A DNA stretch of 64,000 bases from Chrysaora quinquecirrha (Eukaryota; Cnidaria; Scyphozoa; Semaeostomeae; Pelagiidae). Shown piece by piece: positions 34,225 through 46,100 of the stretch (its first letter is position 1; each line of letters begins with the position of its first letter). The notes under the pieces were generated by a model. That model was not told the origin of the DNA. It saw only the letters and a program-made list of their open reading frames with translations, and did not search any database. The stretch lies in the NCBI GenBank assembly GCA_014526335.1, contig JACTAT010000322.1, forward strand, positions 643,338 to 707,337, given 5' to 3'. A program made the translations under genes and the position numbers.

Positions 34225-36100
34225 TTATAAAAAGACTAGCCCATGCCCATCTCTGACTACCGCCTCATAGAACCTCCGCCTCAAGGACCTCTGCCTTAAG
34301 AACCTCCGCCTCAACGAACTCTGCTTCTCCACTTAGCTCCTAGTTTCAAATATTGAGTATTTGTCCTTGGTCTTAGTCCAGGGTCTCTTTTCCTAGTGCC
34401 AATCACAGTTCTGTTCCTCATTTTTAGTCCAAGGTTCTAGTCCACAATGATGTTCCTAAGTTTCAAATTAGTTAGCATACAGCAGTTCTCTTTGTCTATG
34501 GTCGGTTCCTTAAATATTCCTGAAATAATTTATGGTCTCACATCACATTCCTTGGACCTGTTCCTCAGACTTGTTACTGTTCATGTTCCTTATTCCTGAG
34601 ATTATTGATAGTCTTCAGTCCCCTTCCTTTATCCTGTTCCTTAGTCCTAAAATTATTCATGGTCTTCAGTCCCATTCCTTAGTCCTGTTCCTCAGTACTG
34701 AAATTACTCACGGTCTTCAGTCCAATTCGTTAGTCCTCTTCCTCAATCCTGATGTTACTCATGGTCTTTAGTCCCATTCCTTAGTCCTGTTCCTCAGTCC
34801 ACAAATTACTCATGGTCTTCAGTCCTGTTCCTTATTCCTGTTTTTCAGTCGTGAAAGTATTCATGATCTTCAGTCGCATTCGTTAGTCCTGTTCCTCAGT
34901 CCTGAAATTACTCATGGTCTTTGGTCCCATTCTTAAGTCCTGTTCGTCAGTCCTGAAATTGTCCAATTCCTTAGTCTTCTTCCTCAATCCTGACGTTACT
35001 CATGGTCTTTAGTCCCATTTCTTAGCACTGTTCCTCAGTCCAGAAATTACTCATGATCTTCAGTCCTGTTCCTTATTCCTGTTTCTCAGTCCTGAAATTA
35101 TTCACGGTATTCAGTCCCATTCCTTAGTCCTGTTTCTCAGTCCTGAAATTATTCACGGTATTCAGTCCCATTCCTTAGTACTGTTCCCAAGTCCTGAAAT
35201 TACTCATAGTCTTCAGTCCCATTCCTTAGTCCTGTTCCTCTGTCCTGAAATTACTCATGGTCTTCAGTCCCATTCCTTAGTCCTGTTCCTCAGTCCTGAA
35301 ATTACTCATGCTCTTCAGTCCCATTCCTTAGTCCTGTTCCTCAGTCCTGAAATTACTCATGGTCTTCAGTCCCATTCCTTAGTCTTGTTCCTCAATCCTG
35401 AAATTACTCTTGCTCTTCAGTCCCATTCCTTAGTCCTGTTCCTCAGTCCTGAAATTGCTCATGGTCTTTGGTCCCACTCCTTTATCCTGTACCTCAGTCC
35501 TGAAATTACTCAGTCTGAAGTCCCAGTCATTAGCCCTGTTCCTCAGTACTGAAATTATTCATGGTATTCAGCCCTCTTCTTTAGTTCTGTTCTTCGGCGT
35601 GTTTCTAAGCCTGTTGGTTAGTCCATTTTTCGTTCTGTGGAAAGTTTTAGCTTTCTAAGCATCCTTGTTTCCTTTCCTCTGAAATGATCATTGATAAAAA
35701 GCTCAGCAATAAAAAAAGATTGAACGCATTCTCAGTTTGATCATGGAAATTCGGTCCCTTATGAGGAACTCCGGTTTACTGCAGGATAACGTTTGTCTTT
35801 TGGTAGTTTAGTAGCCCTTCTTGCCTTTTAGTAGTTTGATAGTCCTGTTTCATACTGCATAGTCAGATACTGCTATTCAGTATTGGTTTTCAAATGCACT
35901 GTTTACAAACGTTTTCAAAAGGTTTTTGGTTTGCTTTGAATGAAACGCAATTCTGAATAAGCTTTTGAAATCAGGCACAATGTGATTCAAGCCAGTTGAC
36001 TGAATTTTCCTGTAAACATCAACATTAAAACCTTTTTAGATCTAGAAAAGTTGTTATTTCGCAGTAAATAATCCAGGTATACATGAAATTTAGTAGATAT
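34225..36100 (+). repeat. LINE-2 type 5' leader: 51-bp monomer array, truncated copy
   Basis: After GACTAGCCCATGCCC and an (ACCTCCGCCTCA)-like patch, about 20 units of a ~51-bp monomer occupy 34540-35590. Each has CTTCAGTCCCATTCCTTAG, TCCTGTTCCTCAGTCC and TGAAATTACTCATGGT. The array is followed by CTTGTTTCCTTTCCTCTGAAA and an AGCAATAAAA...GAACGCATTCTC segment that also precedes ORF2 at 38710-38890. ORF2 itself is missing here. Open frames in the array (for example 34532-34771) are repeat artefacts. Confidence 0.8.
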
Positions 36101-36394
36101 ATTCAATCAGCTTCGTTACATGTAGTCATCGTTATGCAGTAAGAAGAATTTAACATAGAGTATGCAAGCAATCTATGTCTGGGGTGTAGACAAAAGATTC
36201 TAATGGGGCAAGACAATGCCTTGTGACAGAGGAGGGGACTTTTCCCCCGTTTATCCCAGAAACAGTAGCAGTTAGGAAAGATATGGCAAGTGATGGTTCA
36301 ACTTCAGAATAGGTTGCAGAGAAGGGTGCAGGTTTGAGAAGCGTAACATAAACGGCCAAGGAGGAGATGCTCTGACAAAATTGTTGCCTTGACT

Positions 36395-36960
36395 ACTACA
36401 AAATTAGTATATAAGACTAGCCCTTGCCTGTGTATAACCACCGCCATATGAGGACCACCGCCTCCAATGAACTCTGCCAATAAGAGCTGCTACCTAAAGG
36501 CACTGTGCGTTGAGGTGGCTATATTTTCTGTTAACCTAAATCTTGATCTCAATCTTAATGTTAGTCTAGTCTTAATCTTAGTCTTCAAGTTAAATGGAAT
36601 CTTAATCTTAATTTCTACCTGAATTGGAATGTTAACCTTAATGTTAATCTAAATGTTAATCTTAATCTTAATCTGAATCTGTATCTGAATCTAAATTTGA
36701 ATCAAAATCTGAATCATAATTCTAATCTGAATCTTAATCTTAAGCTTAATCTTAATCTTATTCTTAGTTAATCTTGAACTCCATCTTAATATTAGTGTTA
36801 GTCCTTTTTAATCTTGGTCTAAGTATCAGCCTTTCATTTTTTAACTTAAACTTAAAGTTCATTTTCAAATGAGTCTTAATCTGAGCCTTTATGGTAATCT
36901 TGATGTAAATCTGAAATAATGTTGAAACTTAAAATTAAAGTTAAATTAGTCTTTAATTTA
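36395..36960 (+). repeat. Second leader start and (AATCTT)n repeat
   Basis: ATAAGACTAGCCCTTGCC with ACCACCGCC matches the leader start at 34232. Instead of the 51-bp monomer it is followed by an irregular hexamer array of AATCTT/AATCTG/AATGTT words (36530-36780) fading into related AT-rich sequence. This may be the true 5' end of the LINE whose body lies at 38-42 kb. Confidence 0.6.
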
Positions 36961-37440
36961 AAATAAATTTTAATCTTAATTCATCTTCATACTCTTAGAT
37001 GCCAAATAAACGTCCCCCCGTTTATTAATTTGAGTTTTTCCCCCACCCGCAGGGCCTTATGAGTTTTCAAAGGAACAATTTCACTTGTGAAAGGATTAAA
37101 CAATGTTTATTATTTTTCCCCGAACCTCGGACCTTATAAGGACCCCCCCGTTTATTAAAATTTCAAAAGAAATTCCCAGCCCCCCATTAATTAGGACCCC
37201 CTCGTTTATTCGATACTTAAGAGTATTGGCCTTAATGTTTATATTAGTAAAAGTGAAATTAGTCTTTAGTTCAAAATAAATTATAATATTATTCTAATTT
37301 TTTCAACTGCAATAAAATTTTACATGAAAATAGAAGATGAAATTAAAAATAAAATAAATACCAAATGGAAATGAAATTTAGTGTCTAGAGATAAATTAAA
37401 AATAAATTTATAATTGAAAAAATATGAGAAAAAATAGATC
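36961..37440. other. AT-rich stretch with CCCCCCGTTTATT repeats
   Basis: The word CCCCC(C/T)CGTTTATT occurs near 37014, 37146 and 37199, the first as an AATAAACG...CGTTTATT palindrome. I see nothing coding. Confidence 0.5.
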
Positions 37441-37685
37441 TAAAGATTTGAGTCATTCCAGAAAGCGTTCTAGTTTTATCGAACTGACTTTAAGAAATTG
37501 AAAAAAAATTTGAACAATTTAGAACACAAAAATAAAAACACCAAAAATTTACCCTTGAGGGGACTTGAACTCTAGTCATTCCAGGTAGCAAGCGATCATT
37601 TAACCACTCGGCTACACATAATCTCCTAGTTGTCCTAATATTCATGGAAGGGAAGAACGAAACACGATAAAAAATTATGTCTAAC
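37440..37685 (-). mobile_element. tRNA-derived SINE, copy 1
   Basis: On the minus strand the head reads as a tRNA-like promoter: A box TAGCCGAGTGG (37605-37615) matches the pol III consensus exactly, and B box GAGTTCAAGTCC (37561-37572) fits GGTTCRANTCC. The head ends in CCCCTCAAGG and leads into a T-rich body. Two more copies with the same plan lie at 37690-37900 and 42010-42200. It is not a functional tRNA: the arms do not pair cleanly and a tail follows. Confidence 0.65.
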
Positions 37686-37689
37686 GAAC

Positions 37690-37900
37690 TTAAAAATGAA
37701 ACCAAAAGCAAATTTTAGTTACCAGACAACTCCTCGGCCTTTTGAAAACATTTCCAACACGAAAATAAGAGAAATAAAAAAATTCGAAAGGAAAAGACTT
37801 TCTCCTGAGGGGAGTCGAACTCCCAACTCTGCATTGCAGCTCGCAAGACACACCGCCTTACCGATCGTGCCACTGTGCGTTGTTGTGATTTAGTGATAAT
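37690..37900 (-). mobile_element. tRNA-derived SINE, copy 2
   Basis: The minus-strand head has GTGGCACGATCGGTAAGGC (A-box region, 37857-37875) and GAGTTCGACTCC (B box, 37811-37822), then CCTCAGGAG and a body with TTTCGTGTTGGAAATGTTTTC. The body resembles copy 3. The A box is less perfect than in copy 1, which suggests a different tRNA source or decay. Confidence 0.65.
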
Positions 37901-37912
37901 CTTCCTAGTGAG

Positions 37913-38060
37913 AACAATCGGGCGATTGTTCAAACAGGCACCAATGACGCACATCAAAGAAGGGTTAGCCCCAGTTACCCAAGAAGCCATGGCAGTTCAG
38001 GAAAAATGAATGGGCGATGACACGCCTAACCCACGGTCGGCAGAGTAGGGTCAAAGTCGG
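37913..38060 (+). pseudogene. Short gag-like fragment, duplicate of 49240-49330
   Basis: The translation AIVQTGTNDAHQRRVSPSYP matches AIVSICSNDVDQRRRVSPIT at 49240-49310 in the same orientation. It ends at an in-frame TGA after about 30 residues. It is probably a piece of the LTR-B gag left at the left side of nested LINE sequence, or a second element of the same family. Confidence 0.45.
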
Positions 38061-38061
38061 A

Positions 38062-38890
38062 AAATCAGAGTCCAGAGTCCTTTTTCCTAGTGGCAATCCC
38101 AGTTCTTTTCTTCTGTTTTAGTGCAAGGTCCTTAGTCCACAATGATGTTCCTAAGTTTCAAATTAGTCAGGGTACAGCCATTGTCTTTCTGTTCCTCTGT
38201 TCCTTTAGTCTGTGCCTTAGTCCTGACATAATCAGTTGTCTTCAGTCCCATTCCTTGGTCCTGTTCCTCAGTCTTGTTATTGTTCAGATCTTGGATCCCA
38301 TTCCTGGTCCTGTTCATTAGTCTTGTTATTGTTCATGCATGTTAGACCCGAAATTATTCATAGTCTTCAGTTCCTGTCCTTAATCCTGTTCCTTAGTCCT
38401 GAAATTACTCATGGTCTTCAGTCCTGAAATGGTCTTCAGTTCCATTTCTTGGTCTTGTTCCTCAGTCTTGTTATTGCTCATGTTCCTTAGTCCTGAAGTT
38501 GTTCATGGTCTTCAATCCCATTCCTTGGTCCTGTCCACCAGTCATGTTATTGTTTATGTTCCTTAGTCAGGAAATTATTCGTGGTCTTCAGTCCCGTACT
38601 ATGGTTCTGTTCCTCAGTCTTGTTATTGTTCATTTTCTGCAGTTCTGTTCCTTGTCGATTTCCTTAGCCCTGTTCGTTGGTCAAGTTTACAATTAAAATT
38701 TACCTTTAAAATTTTACATTTCTAGCTGTCCTTGTTTCCTTCCCTGTGAAAGGATTCCCTAATGATCCATGATAGAAAACGTAGCAATAAAATAGAGTGG
38801 ACGCATTCTCCCCCTGATTGTGGAGAACTCGGTTTTACTGCAAGATCCTCTTTCTTGGTCTTGTGGTAGTTTATCTTTATATTATGCCTC
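38062..38890 (+). repeat. LINE-2 5' leader with 51-bp monomers, second copy
   Basis: This copy begins with TTTTTCCTAGTGGCAATCCC and TAGTCCACAATGATGTTCC (as at 34390-34470) and has a shorter monomer array to about 38660 (units with TTCCTCAGTCTTGTTATTG). The AGCAATAAAAxAGA segment leads into ORF2. SINE copies 1 and 2 and a gag-like fragment lie upstream. Confidence 0.75.
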
Positions 38891-41851
38891 TTCTTCAAGT
38901 AACCTCACCCCTGTTGCTTCAAATGGATCCCAAATTTCGTCCAGCGAGATTAAAAGCCCAACATCTCCGATTAGTAACACAAGCAGTAAGTCTAAGGAAC
39001 AAGATAGTCGATCTTAGGATCTTTATCCAGAAATTGCAACCTGATTTTTCGTGGTACAAGAGACTAAGCTTGATAGTTCATTTAAAACAAATAATTTTCT
39101 CTTAAACGATTATCAAAAACCTCAGCGTTTAGATAGAAATGCCCATGGAGGGGACTGATGGCCTATGCAAGAAAAGGCTTAGTCTGTAATAGGAAGGCAT
39201 GCTTTGAATCCCTGAACTTGAAATGATTTGCTCAGAACTAGTAATAAACAAAAAGAAATGGATTATTTTCTCCTGTACCGTCCTCCAGTCTCCACAAATT
39301 TAGTCCCTATTTTGACAAGCTCCTCGAGCAATTGAATATCGTTCTCGACAATTATGATAATCTTATTATTTTGGGAGATTTAAATATAGATACCATGAAT
39401 ATAAATGACCCTGGTTACAATAAATTACTTCTACTTATGGATATATTTAATTTGACAAACTTAGTTAAGGTAAAACGTGCTTTGCAACTCCTCTCGGAAC
39501 ATCTATTGATGTTATACTGACGAATCGGCCCTCATGTTTCCAAAAGACAACAGCCTTTGAAACCGGCATAAGCGACCATCATAGTCTTGTTTTTACTCAA
39601 ATGAAGGCTAAAGCACCTCGTCTGAAGAGAAAGTGCATCAAATATCGTTCATATAAAACTTTCGATGAACTAAAATTCCGCGAAGATATAAAGAGTGCTG
39701 TTTTGTGTATCAATTTTGAGGACCCCAATTCGGCTTATGAGAAACTAACTGATACTATAAGAAATATTGTAAATACACATGCTCCCTCAAGACTAGATTT
39801 CTAAGGGAAATACTGCTCCTTCATGAACAAAGAGCTCAAGCATGCAATCTATCATAGATCCAAACTTAAAAACAATTTAAATAAAAATCCTACTACTGAA
39901 AACAGATTGAGGTACAATAAACAACGTAATAAATGTGTAAGCCTTCGACGAAAAGCAATTAAAACTCATTTCAAAATGCCACAAAATCTGGTAACTTAAA
40001 TAATCAAGATTTTTGGAACCTTGTGAAACCATTTCTTTCTAACAAGGGCGCCTTAGGAAATGACGACATTATACTAGTTAAAGAGAACAAGATTATCACT
40101 GACAGTAAAGAGCTAGCGAATATTTTCAACTCTTACTATATAAACATTGTAGAAAATTCAAGTGGAGAAAAGCCAACAAGTCTTGCAGAAAACTTGCCCA
40201 ATGCTACCGACAGAAATATAGTTCGTCTCATTAAGGAACAATACAAAGCTCATAATAGTATTAAGAATATAACAACGAATAAAGCTAGCTCAGATGCAAC
40301 ATTTTCTTTTCAAGAAGTAGACGAAAATACAATTAGAAATCTGCTTAATGGGCTTGATAGCAAAAATCAACTGGAGTAGATACCATTCCTGCAAAACTTG
40401 TACGTATTTCCGCAAATGAACTTGCCCTGCTTTAACTATAGTAGTAAATAATTGCATTAAAAGCTCTATATTCCCAGATAATGCTAAACAAGCAGTAGTT
40501 ACTCCATTAGATAAGGAGAACCCACAAGAACTGTTGAAAGAAACTTTCGCCCGATAAGTATTCTTAACATTTTTTCAAAAATTTTGGAAAAGGTTATGAA
40601 AAATCAACTAACATCTTATCTAGATCAATGTCTGTCCAGTTTCATTTCGGCCTATAGAAAAAGATATAGCACCCAACACGTTCTGATACGACTTCTGGAA
40701 GATTGGCGCCTGAATCTTGACCACGGCAAAATCGTTGGTGCCGTGCTTACTGATCTTTCCAAAGCATTCGATTGCGTACCTCATGATCTTATCATTGCCA
40801 AACTTGCCGCATATGGTTTTGATGAGAACTCACTTGTCTTTATTTACTCTTATCTTAAGAATAGAAAACAGGCAGTTAGGATAAACAACGAATACAGCAG
40901 TTTTGAAACTCTTCTCTCTGGTGTTCCGCAGGGATCAGTACTAGGACCAGTGCTTTTAATGTTTTCATTAATGATCTGTTCTATTCTATCAAACGTGGGA
41001 ATCTCCATAACTATGCAGACGATAACACTATTACCTATGCTTCAAGCAGCCTAGATCATCTCATAAACACTCTAGAACAGGAATCAAACATTTCCCTCAA
41101 CTGGCTACATGAAAATCATATGATTGCCAACCCAGACAAGTTCCAATCTATTGTTGTTAGAAGAGATAGAGGAAATACTGAAGGTATTGAACTATCCATA
41201 GGTGGTACATTAATCTCGACAGAAAATCATGTTAAATTACTAGGAGTAAAAATAGATAACAGGCTAGATTTCGATTTGCACATATCTGATTTGTGTAGAA
41301 AGGCTGGAGCTCAACTAAACGCACTGAAACGATTACGATTCTATATTGGATTCAAAGAAAAAAAAGTTCTCATAGAGAGTTTTGTTTACTCAAACTTTCA
41401 TTACTGTCCGCTTGTTTGGTTTTTTAGCTCCGCAAAATCGCTGCAGAAAATTGAAAAAATACAGGAAAGAGCTCTTCGTTTCCTCTTCAATGACAACAAA
41501 TCGAGTTATGAATTTTTGTTAAGTAAGTCTTACAAATCACTTATGCATATCCAACGCCTCAGAGTCCTATGTATAGAAATCTTCAAAACTTTGAACAATT
41601 TAAATCCTTCCTATATGGAAGATATCTTTCGAAAAACGAATCCTACGCGATCTTCACGACGCCCTTTCGATTTATATCATCATAGGCCAAATCAGACTAC
41701 TTTTGGAACAAACAGTTTAAGATCGCTTGGACCGACTGTATGGAATAATCTGCCCTCCCATATCAAATCTGAACAAAATCTCAAAGCATTCAAACGCCTT
41801 ATCAATGCCTGGGATGGGGGGCTATGCTTTTGTTATCTATGTAAATCGTAA
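38890..41851 (+). pseudogene. LINE-2 ORF2 (endonuclease + RT), CR1/L2-like, frameshifted but near full length
   Basis: Blocks in order: VSLRNKIVDLRIFIQKLQPD, HGG.L.AYARKGL, NKKKWI, LIILGDLNIDTM (GDLN intact), GISDHHSLVFT (SDH intact), a linker, NIFSKILEKVMKNQL, SAYRKRYSTQHVL, GAVLTDLSKAFDCVPHDL, SGVPQGSVLGPVL, then HNYADDNTITYAS in a shifted frame (active site intact), NWLHENHMIANPDKF, CPLVWFFSSAKSLQKIEKIQ, and a C-terminal SLRSLGPTVWNNLPSH block, ending at 41851. At least five frameshifts or stops make it non-functional. No SGNH ORF1 precedes it; the leader runs directly into ORF2. AT-rich 3' sequence continues to about 42005. Confidence 0.88.
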
Positions 41852-42009
41852 TGGTGAATTTTCTATATTTTATTTATAATGCATTAAATATTGAAAAAAA
41901 TTAAAAAATTAGAAAAAATAATTATGTATTTATTCAAATTTTTTTTTTTCGAGCTAGATTAGCATTCTGTTTTAGAAAGCTATAGTATTTTCTCGAATTA
42001 AAATAAATG

Positions 42010-42200
42010 GAAATGAAATGAAAATAGAGACGTCTCCTTGTCCTCTGAAAAGCATTTCCACCACGAAAACCAAAGAAATAAAAAATCCTTACGGAAAAAG
42101 ATTCTCTCCTGAGTGGTATTTATCTCCTGCCTCCGACAACCTGCATCATGAAACAGGAGCTCTTACCAACAGAGCTATTTTCACGGGTTTCGCCACAGTA
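42010..42200 (-). mobile_element. tRNA-derived SINE, copy 3
   Basis: The minus strand has TAGCTCTGTTGGTAAGAGC as A-box region (42159-42177) and a decayed B-box region (GGAGATAAATACC). It then has CACTCAGGAGA and a body with TTTCGTGGTGGAAATGCTTTTC. The shared body ties it to copy 2. Confidence 0.55.
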
Positions 42201-42345
42201 GCAAATGCTGCTAATTGTTAGTTATCATTAAATAATTGCATTTTGTTAATGATACTATTAATGCCACACTTACGGCGACTTCAAAGTTCATTTCCGCATA
42301 TTTGCGGTCAATCTTTTGTTACATTTTGGCAAAAAAAGAGCGTCT

Positions 42346-42382
42346 TAGGTAGGTAGGTAGGTAGGTAGGTAGGTAGGTAGGT
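42346..42382. repeat. (TAGG)n microsatellite
   Basis: About nine tandem TAGG units. Confidence 0.95.
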
Positions 42383-43129
42383 CTCTCTATACATGTATCC
42401 GTGACATCGCATCCCCACATAATGTGCTCATCCTTCGCACATAAAAAGGAGCAAATACAATATTTTGTGCCCATGCCCCAGGCAAAAGCTACTTCATTGA
42501 ATTTGATTGTATGAGAACAATCGACCATTTTGTTATTTCTGTTTTGCACGCAAACGATTATCATTTGTTTCATGCTCCCGAAGAATTGACATGAAGAGAA
42601 AATATAGGCCAAAGTCTGGGAGTGAAAAGCGTATCGCGAAAAAGAGAGATGAACTTAAACAGGCAGCAGCAGCACAGGGGCAGGCGCAATACAGAGCCAG
42701 ACAAAGAGCTCTACAAAGAACGCGAATTTGTTAGAAAATATTTCAGGAATGAAACTGGTTGTTTGTAGATTATTTTGTGGACTTTGATTTGGTAAATTCA
42801 TGCTTCTAGAACTGGCTAGATTGTAAATAAGCATTTGAAGTTTGCTGTCCTGGTAAGTGAATTCCATATAAAGTCCACCGAATTGCAGACGTCCCCCCTG
42901 TGAAATCAATAAGATCTTCCCCTCCCATGCAGCTACTATGTTGGATCTCATCCATCTGGCTGTATCCACTTATCAAGACGGTAAATTGTGTATTTTTAGG
43001 TAACAGTTTGCTTTTATACAGCTTTATGTATGTATCAACAAACATTTTATTAATGATACAGCTTTGAAAATAGGGACCTAACTTTGTCAGTGATATGCGA
43101 TTTGCTTTTGTCTTTATGGCAAAGTCATA

Positions 43130-46100
43130 CCGTAAAAATATGGGGCCCTTTTGGCTGTTTGCCCCACTAGTGGAAAATCCTTAAAAAACACCCTGCTGCC
43201 TGGAGATGGAAACCGAATTCCAATTGACTGGATCAAATGCATGTTTTGCCAAAAAGAAAAACCTGAAAAATTGGTTTGCCCTAAAGACTGTAATGTGCAG
43301 TCAAGTAGACAGAAAAGCTTTGAACGGATTGAAGGAGATATTCGAAAGTTTGAAGACGCAGGATGTGTAGATATTAGCGTTGGGAGATTTTGTGAGCAAG
43401 GAAAGACATTGCTGGAGACTTGTCTACTGAACAATGCTAAGTTCCACAAAACATGCCGCAATAAGTATGACAGCCATCACTTTCAGCGCTTCCAAAAGCA
43501 ATTAGATTAAGATTTAAAAACTCTTAGCCAATCTGCAGAAGTTTCAAACAAAGCAACACGCTCTTCATTTACTAGCTTGAACTTTCAGTCCTCTTGCATT
43601 TTCTGTGAGCAAAGTGACGGATACTTACGAAATGCTAGTTGCTTTGCTATTGACCGCCGTGTTCGACAGGCCGCAGTTCAATTGCCTGATGAGCAATTAG
43701 TGGCAAAACTTAGTGAGGGGAATATGCTTGCAATTGAAGCGAAATACCATGCTGGTTGCTTGTGTAAGCTCTACAGCAAAGCTTTTTACTTGCAGAAAGC
43801 AAATGCAGAATCATATGAGAGCTCTGTAACATACAATATTGTCCTGTCAGAAATAGTTGAATATATGAAGAAAGCAATGAAAAGATCTGAAAGTGCCCCA
43901 GTCTTTATCTTGAGTGAACTGAAGCAAATGTTTTTCACGGCTTACCATTGCTACACTGGCAAAGATATTGATCTTCACAGTACGAGATTTAAAAATCAGC
44001 TTATTTCACGTGTTCTTGGTTTACAAGCCCACGAACGTGGCAAACAGGTCATTTTGACATCTGATGATGTTGCCACAGAAGCAATCCTAGCAGCATTGTC
44101 ATATAGCAGCGAGGACGATGGAAATGCATTTGGTACATATCGCAAAGCGTATCCGTCAGGATGCCTTTGATGAAGAGAAACCTTTAAGTGGAAACTTTGA
44201 TAAAAGCTGTCAGGTAGATTCTGTCCCTAACACTTTGCTTTTGCTCATGCAAATGATACTGGAAGGCACTAGCATTTCACTTACTACTGACAACAATACC
44301 AGAGACATAGCTCTTTCAATTTCTCAGCTTATCAAGTTCAATGCAATAAAAAAACAATGTGATCAAAGTATTACAAATACTCACCATAAAGCTTCACAAG
44401 AAACTGCACTGCCCATCCATACTTGCCTCCTAATTCATTCCCGTACACGGAAAAAAGGTATTGTTGATAAATTTTCATCCATGGGTATGAGCATTTCTTA
44501 CAACAGAGTTGATGAAATACAATCTGCAATTACAAATCAAATATGCCAAAATTATCATAAAAAGGAATCGTTCGTCCCAGTGGAATAGTTGACAACGTCT
44601 TTACAACTGCAGCAATCAACAATGTTGATATTAATGCCACATCCCGTACTTCATCAAGCTATTTCCATGGAAGCAGTATTTGGTTGTTTCAACATCCAGA
44701 TGTTGTGATGGAAACGCAAAATATTACCTACGACATATCCAGGAAGTCATATGGGAAGGAGAGAAATTTTGAACTGCCTTTGTACTATACTGACATATCT
44801 CCCGTTGGATCAGTGAAAAGTCAATTTCCAATACTGAGAACTAACACAGCATCAAGAGTCGTCAAGATCAATGCTATGGATGAATGTGAAAGTTGGTTGA
44901 AGTTCGTTGATGACATTAATTGTGATGAAAATGCATCCTTATCTAACCCATGTAACTGGGCTGCTTATCACCAAGAAAACGCAAAGGAAAAACCATCTAC
45001 ACCATCTACATCTATACTTCTTCCTCTGATAAATGAAAGTATAAATTCACCCGCTATGGTCAAGCATTGCATGACTATCCTGAAAAAGGTGGTCGAGGAC
45101 ATCAACCCAGGTCAAACTCTTCTGTGGTCATAATTAGAGAAATTGATTATTGACCAGCATTGGTTGAGTGTCGTTTAGTGTAAGATATGACTGATAGGTC
45201 AGTGAGGCACCGCACAGCTGCTGCTAGGAGAATTGACGTGCATTGCAAAATATTTTTTAGCATTATATACTCGTTATGCACCATCTCTGATTTTATTGTG
45301 GGTTTTTCTCTTGCTTTTTCAAGTGCGATTGCTCAACTATATCATTTCTTGCAGGAGACTGGTTAGAAGGCTCGGAATGGACTGACATGATTTCAAACGC
45401 AAAGATAAGAACAGCTGGGTCAGCTGAGGCTGTTCTCTCTCAGTCATGTAAAGAAGGCCAGGTACGTACACCAAGTTAATGCAGCAGTTGTTTATTCACT
45501 CTTGAATGAAGCTGCAAAATCTGCAAAAAATGAAAATCAGGAACAGTGGCTGGCTTCTCAACGTGCAAAGTCCTCTCATTTTGAATATTGGTATACACTG
45601 TTGGAGCTCAAGTGCTTGATGCTTGTGTTTGTCAAAAGCATTAGCAAAGGTGACTTTGAGATGTTCGTAGATGCTCTACACCTGTTTGCGCCCTGGATGT
45701 TTGCACTGGACCATACAAACTATGCTCATTGGATCCCCGTCTTTATTCAAACACTTAATAAATTACCACAAGAGCATCCAGAAATCTATGAACAGTTCCT
45801 AGAGGGTCGATTTAAAGTGCAGAAAACAACGCGCAAGTTTTCCAGAATGTCAGATGATCAGGCGCATGAGCAAAATAATAAAGTAATCAAAGGAAGCAGA
45901 GGAGCTATTGGAATTTTTGACAGTCCTATCTCATTAGCCAAATGGATGATATCTGGACCTGAAATCGCTCGACTGCTAACAGATTTTGAAGATTCTGAAA
46001 ACGAGTTAGCGCCAGTCCACGATGAATCTAAACATCACGAGAATACTAAATCATTCGAAATTCGGTTTTGAAAGGACTTTAGAGCTCTACAGGAAGAATT

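Noticed and set aside
34532..35658. Open frames of repetitive leucine/phenylalanine-rich peptides in the 51-bp array
   Set aside because: The monomer is 51 bp (17 codons), so frames persist through the array by arithmetic; no start context or unique flanking coding sequence.
37800..37880. tRNA gene on the minus strand
   Set aside because: A and B boxes are present but the acceptor and anticodon stems do not pair properly, and a SINE body is attached.
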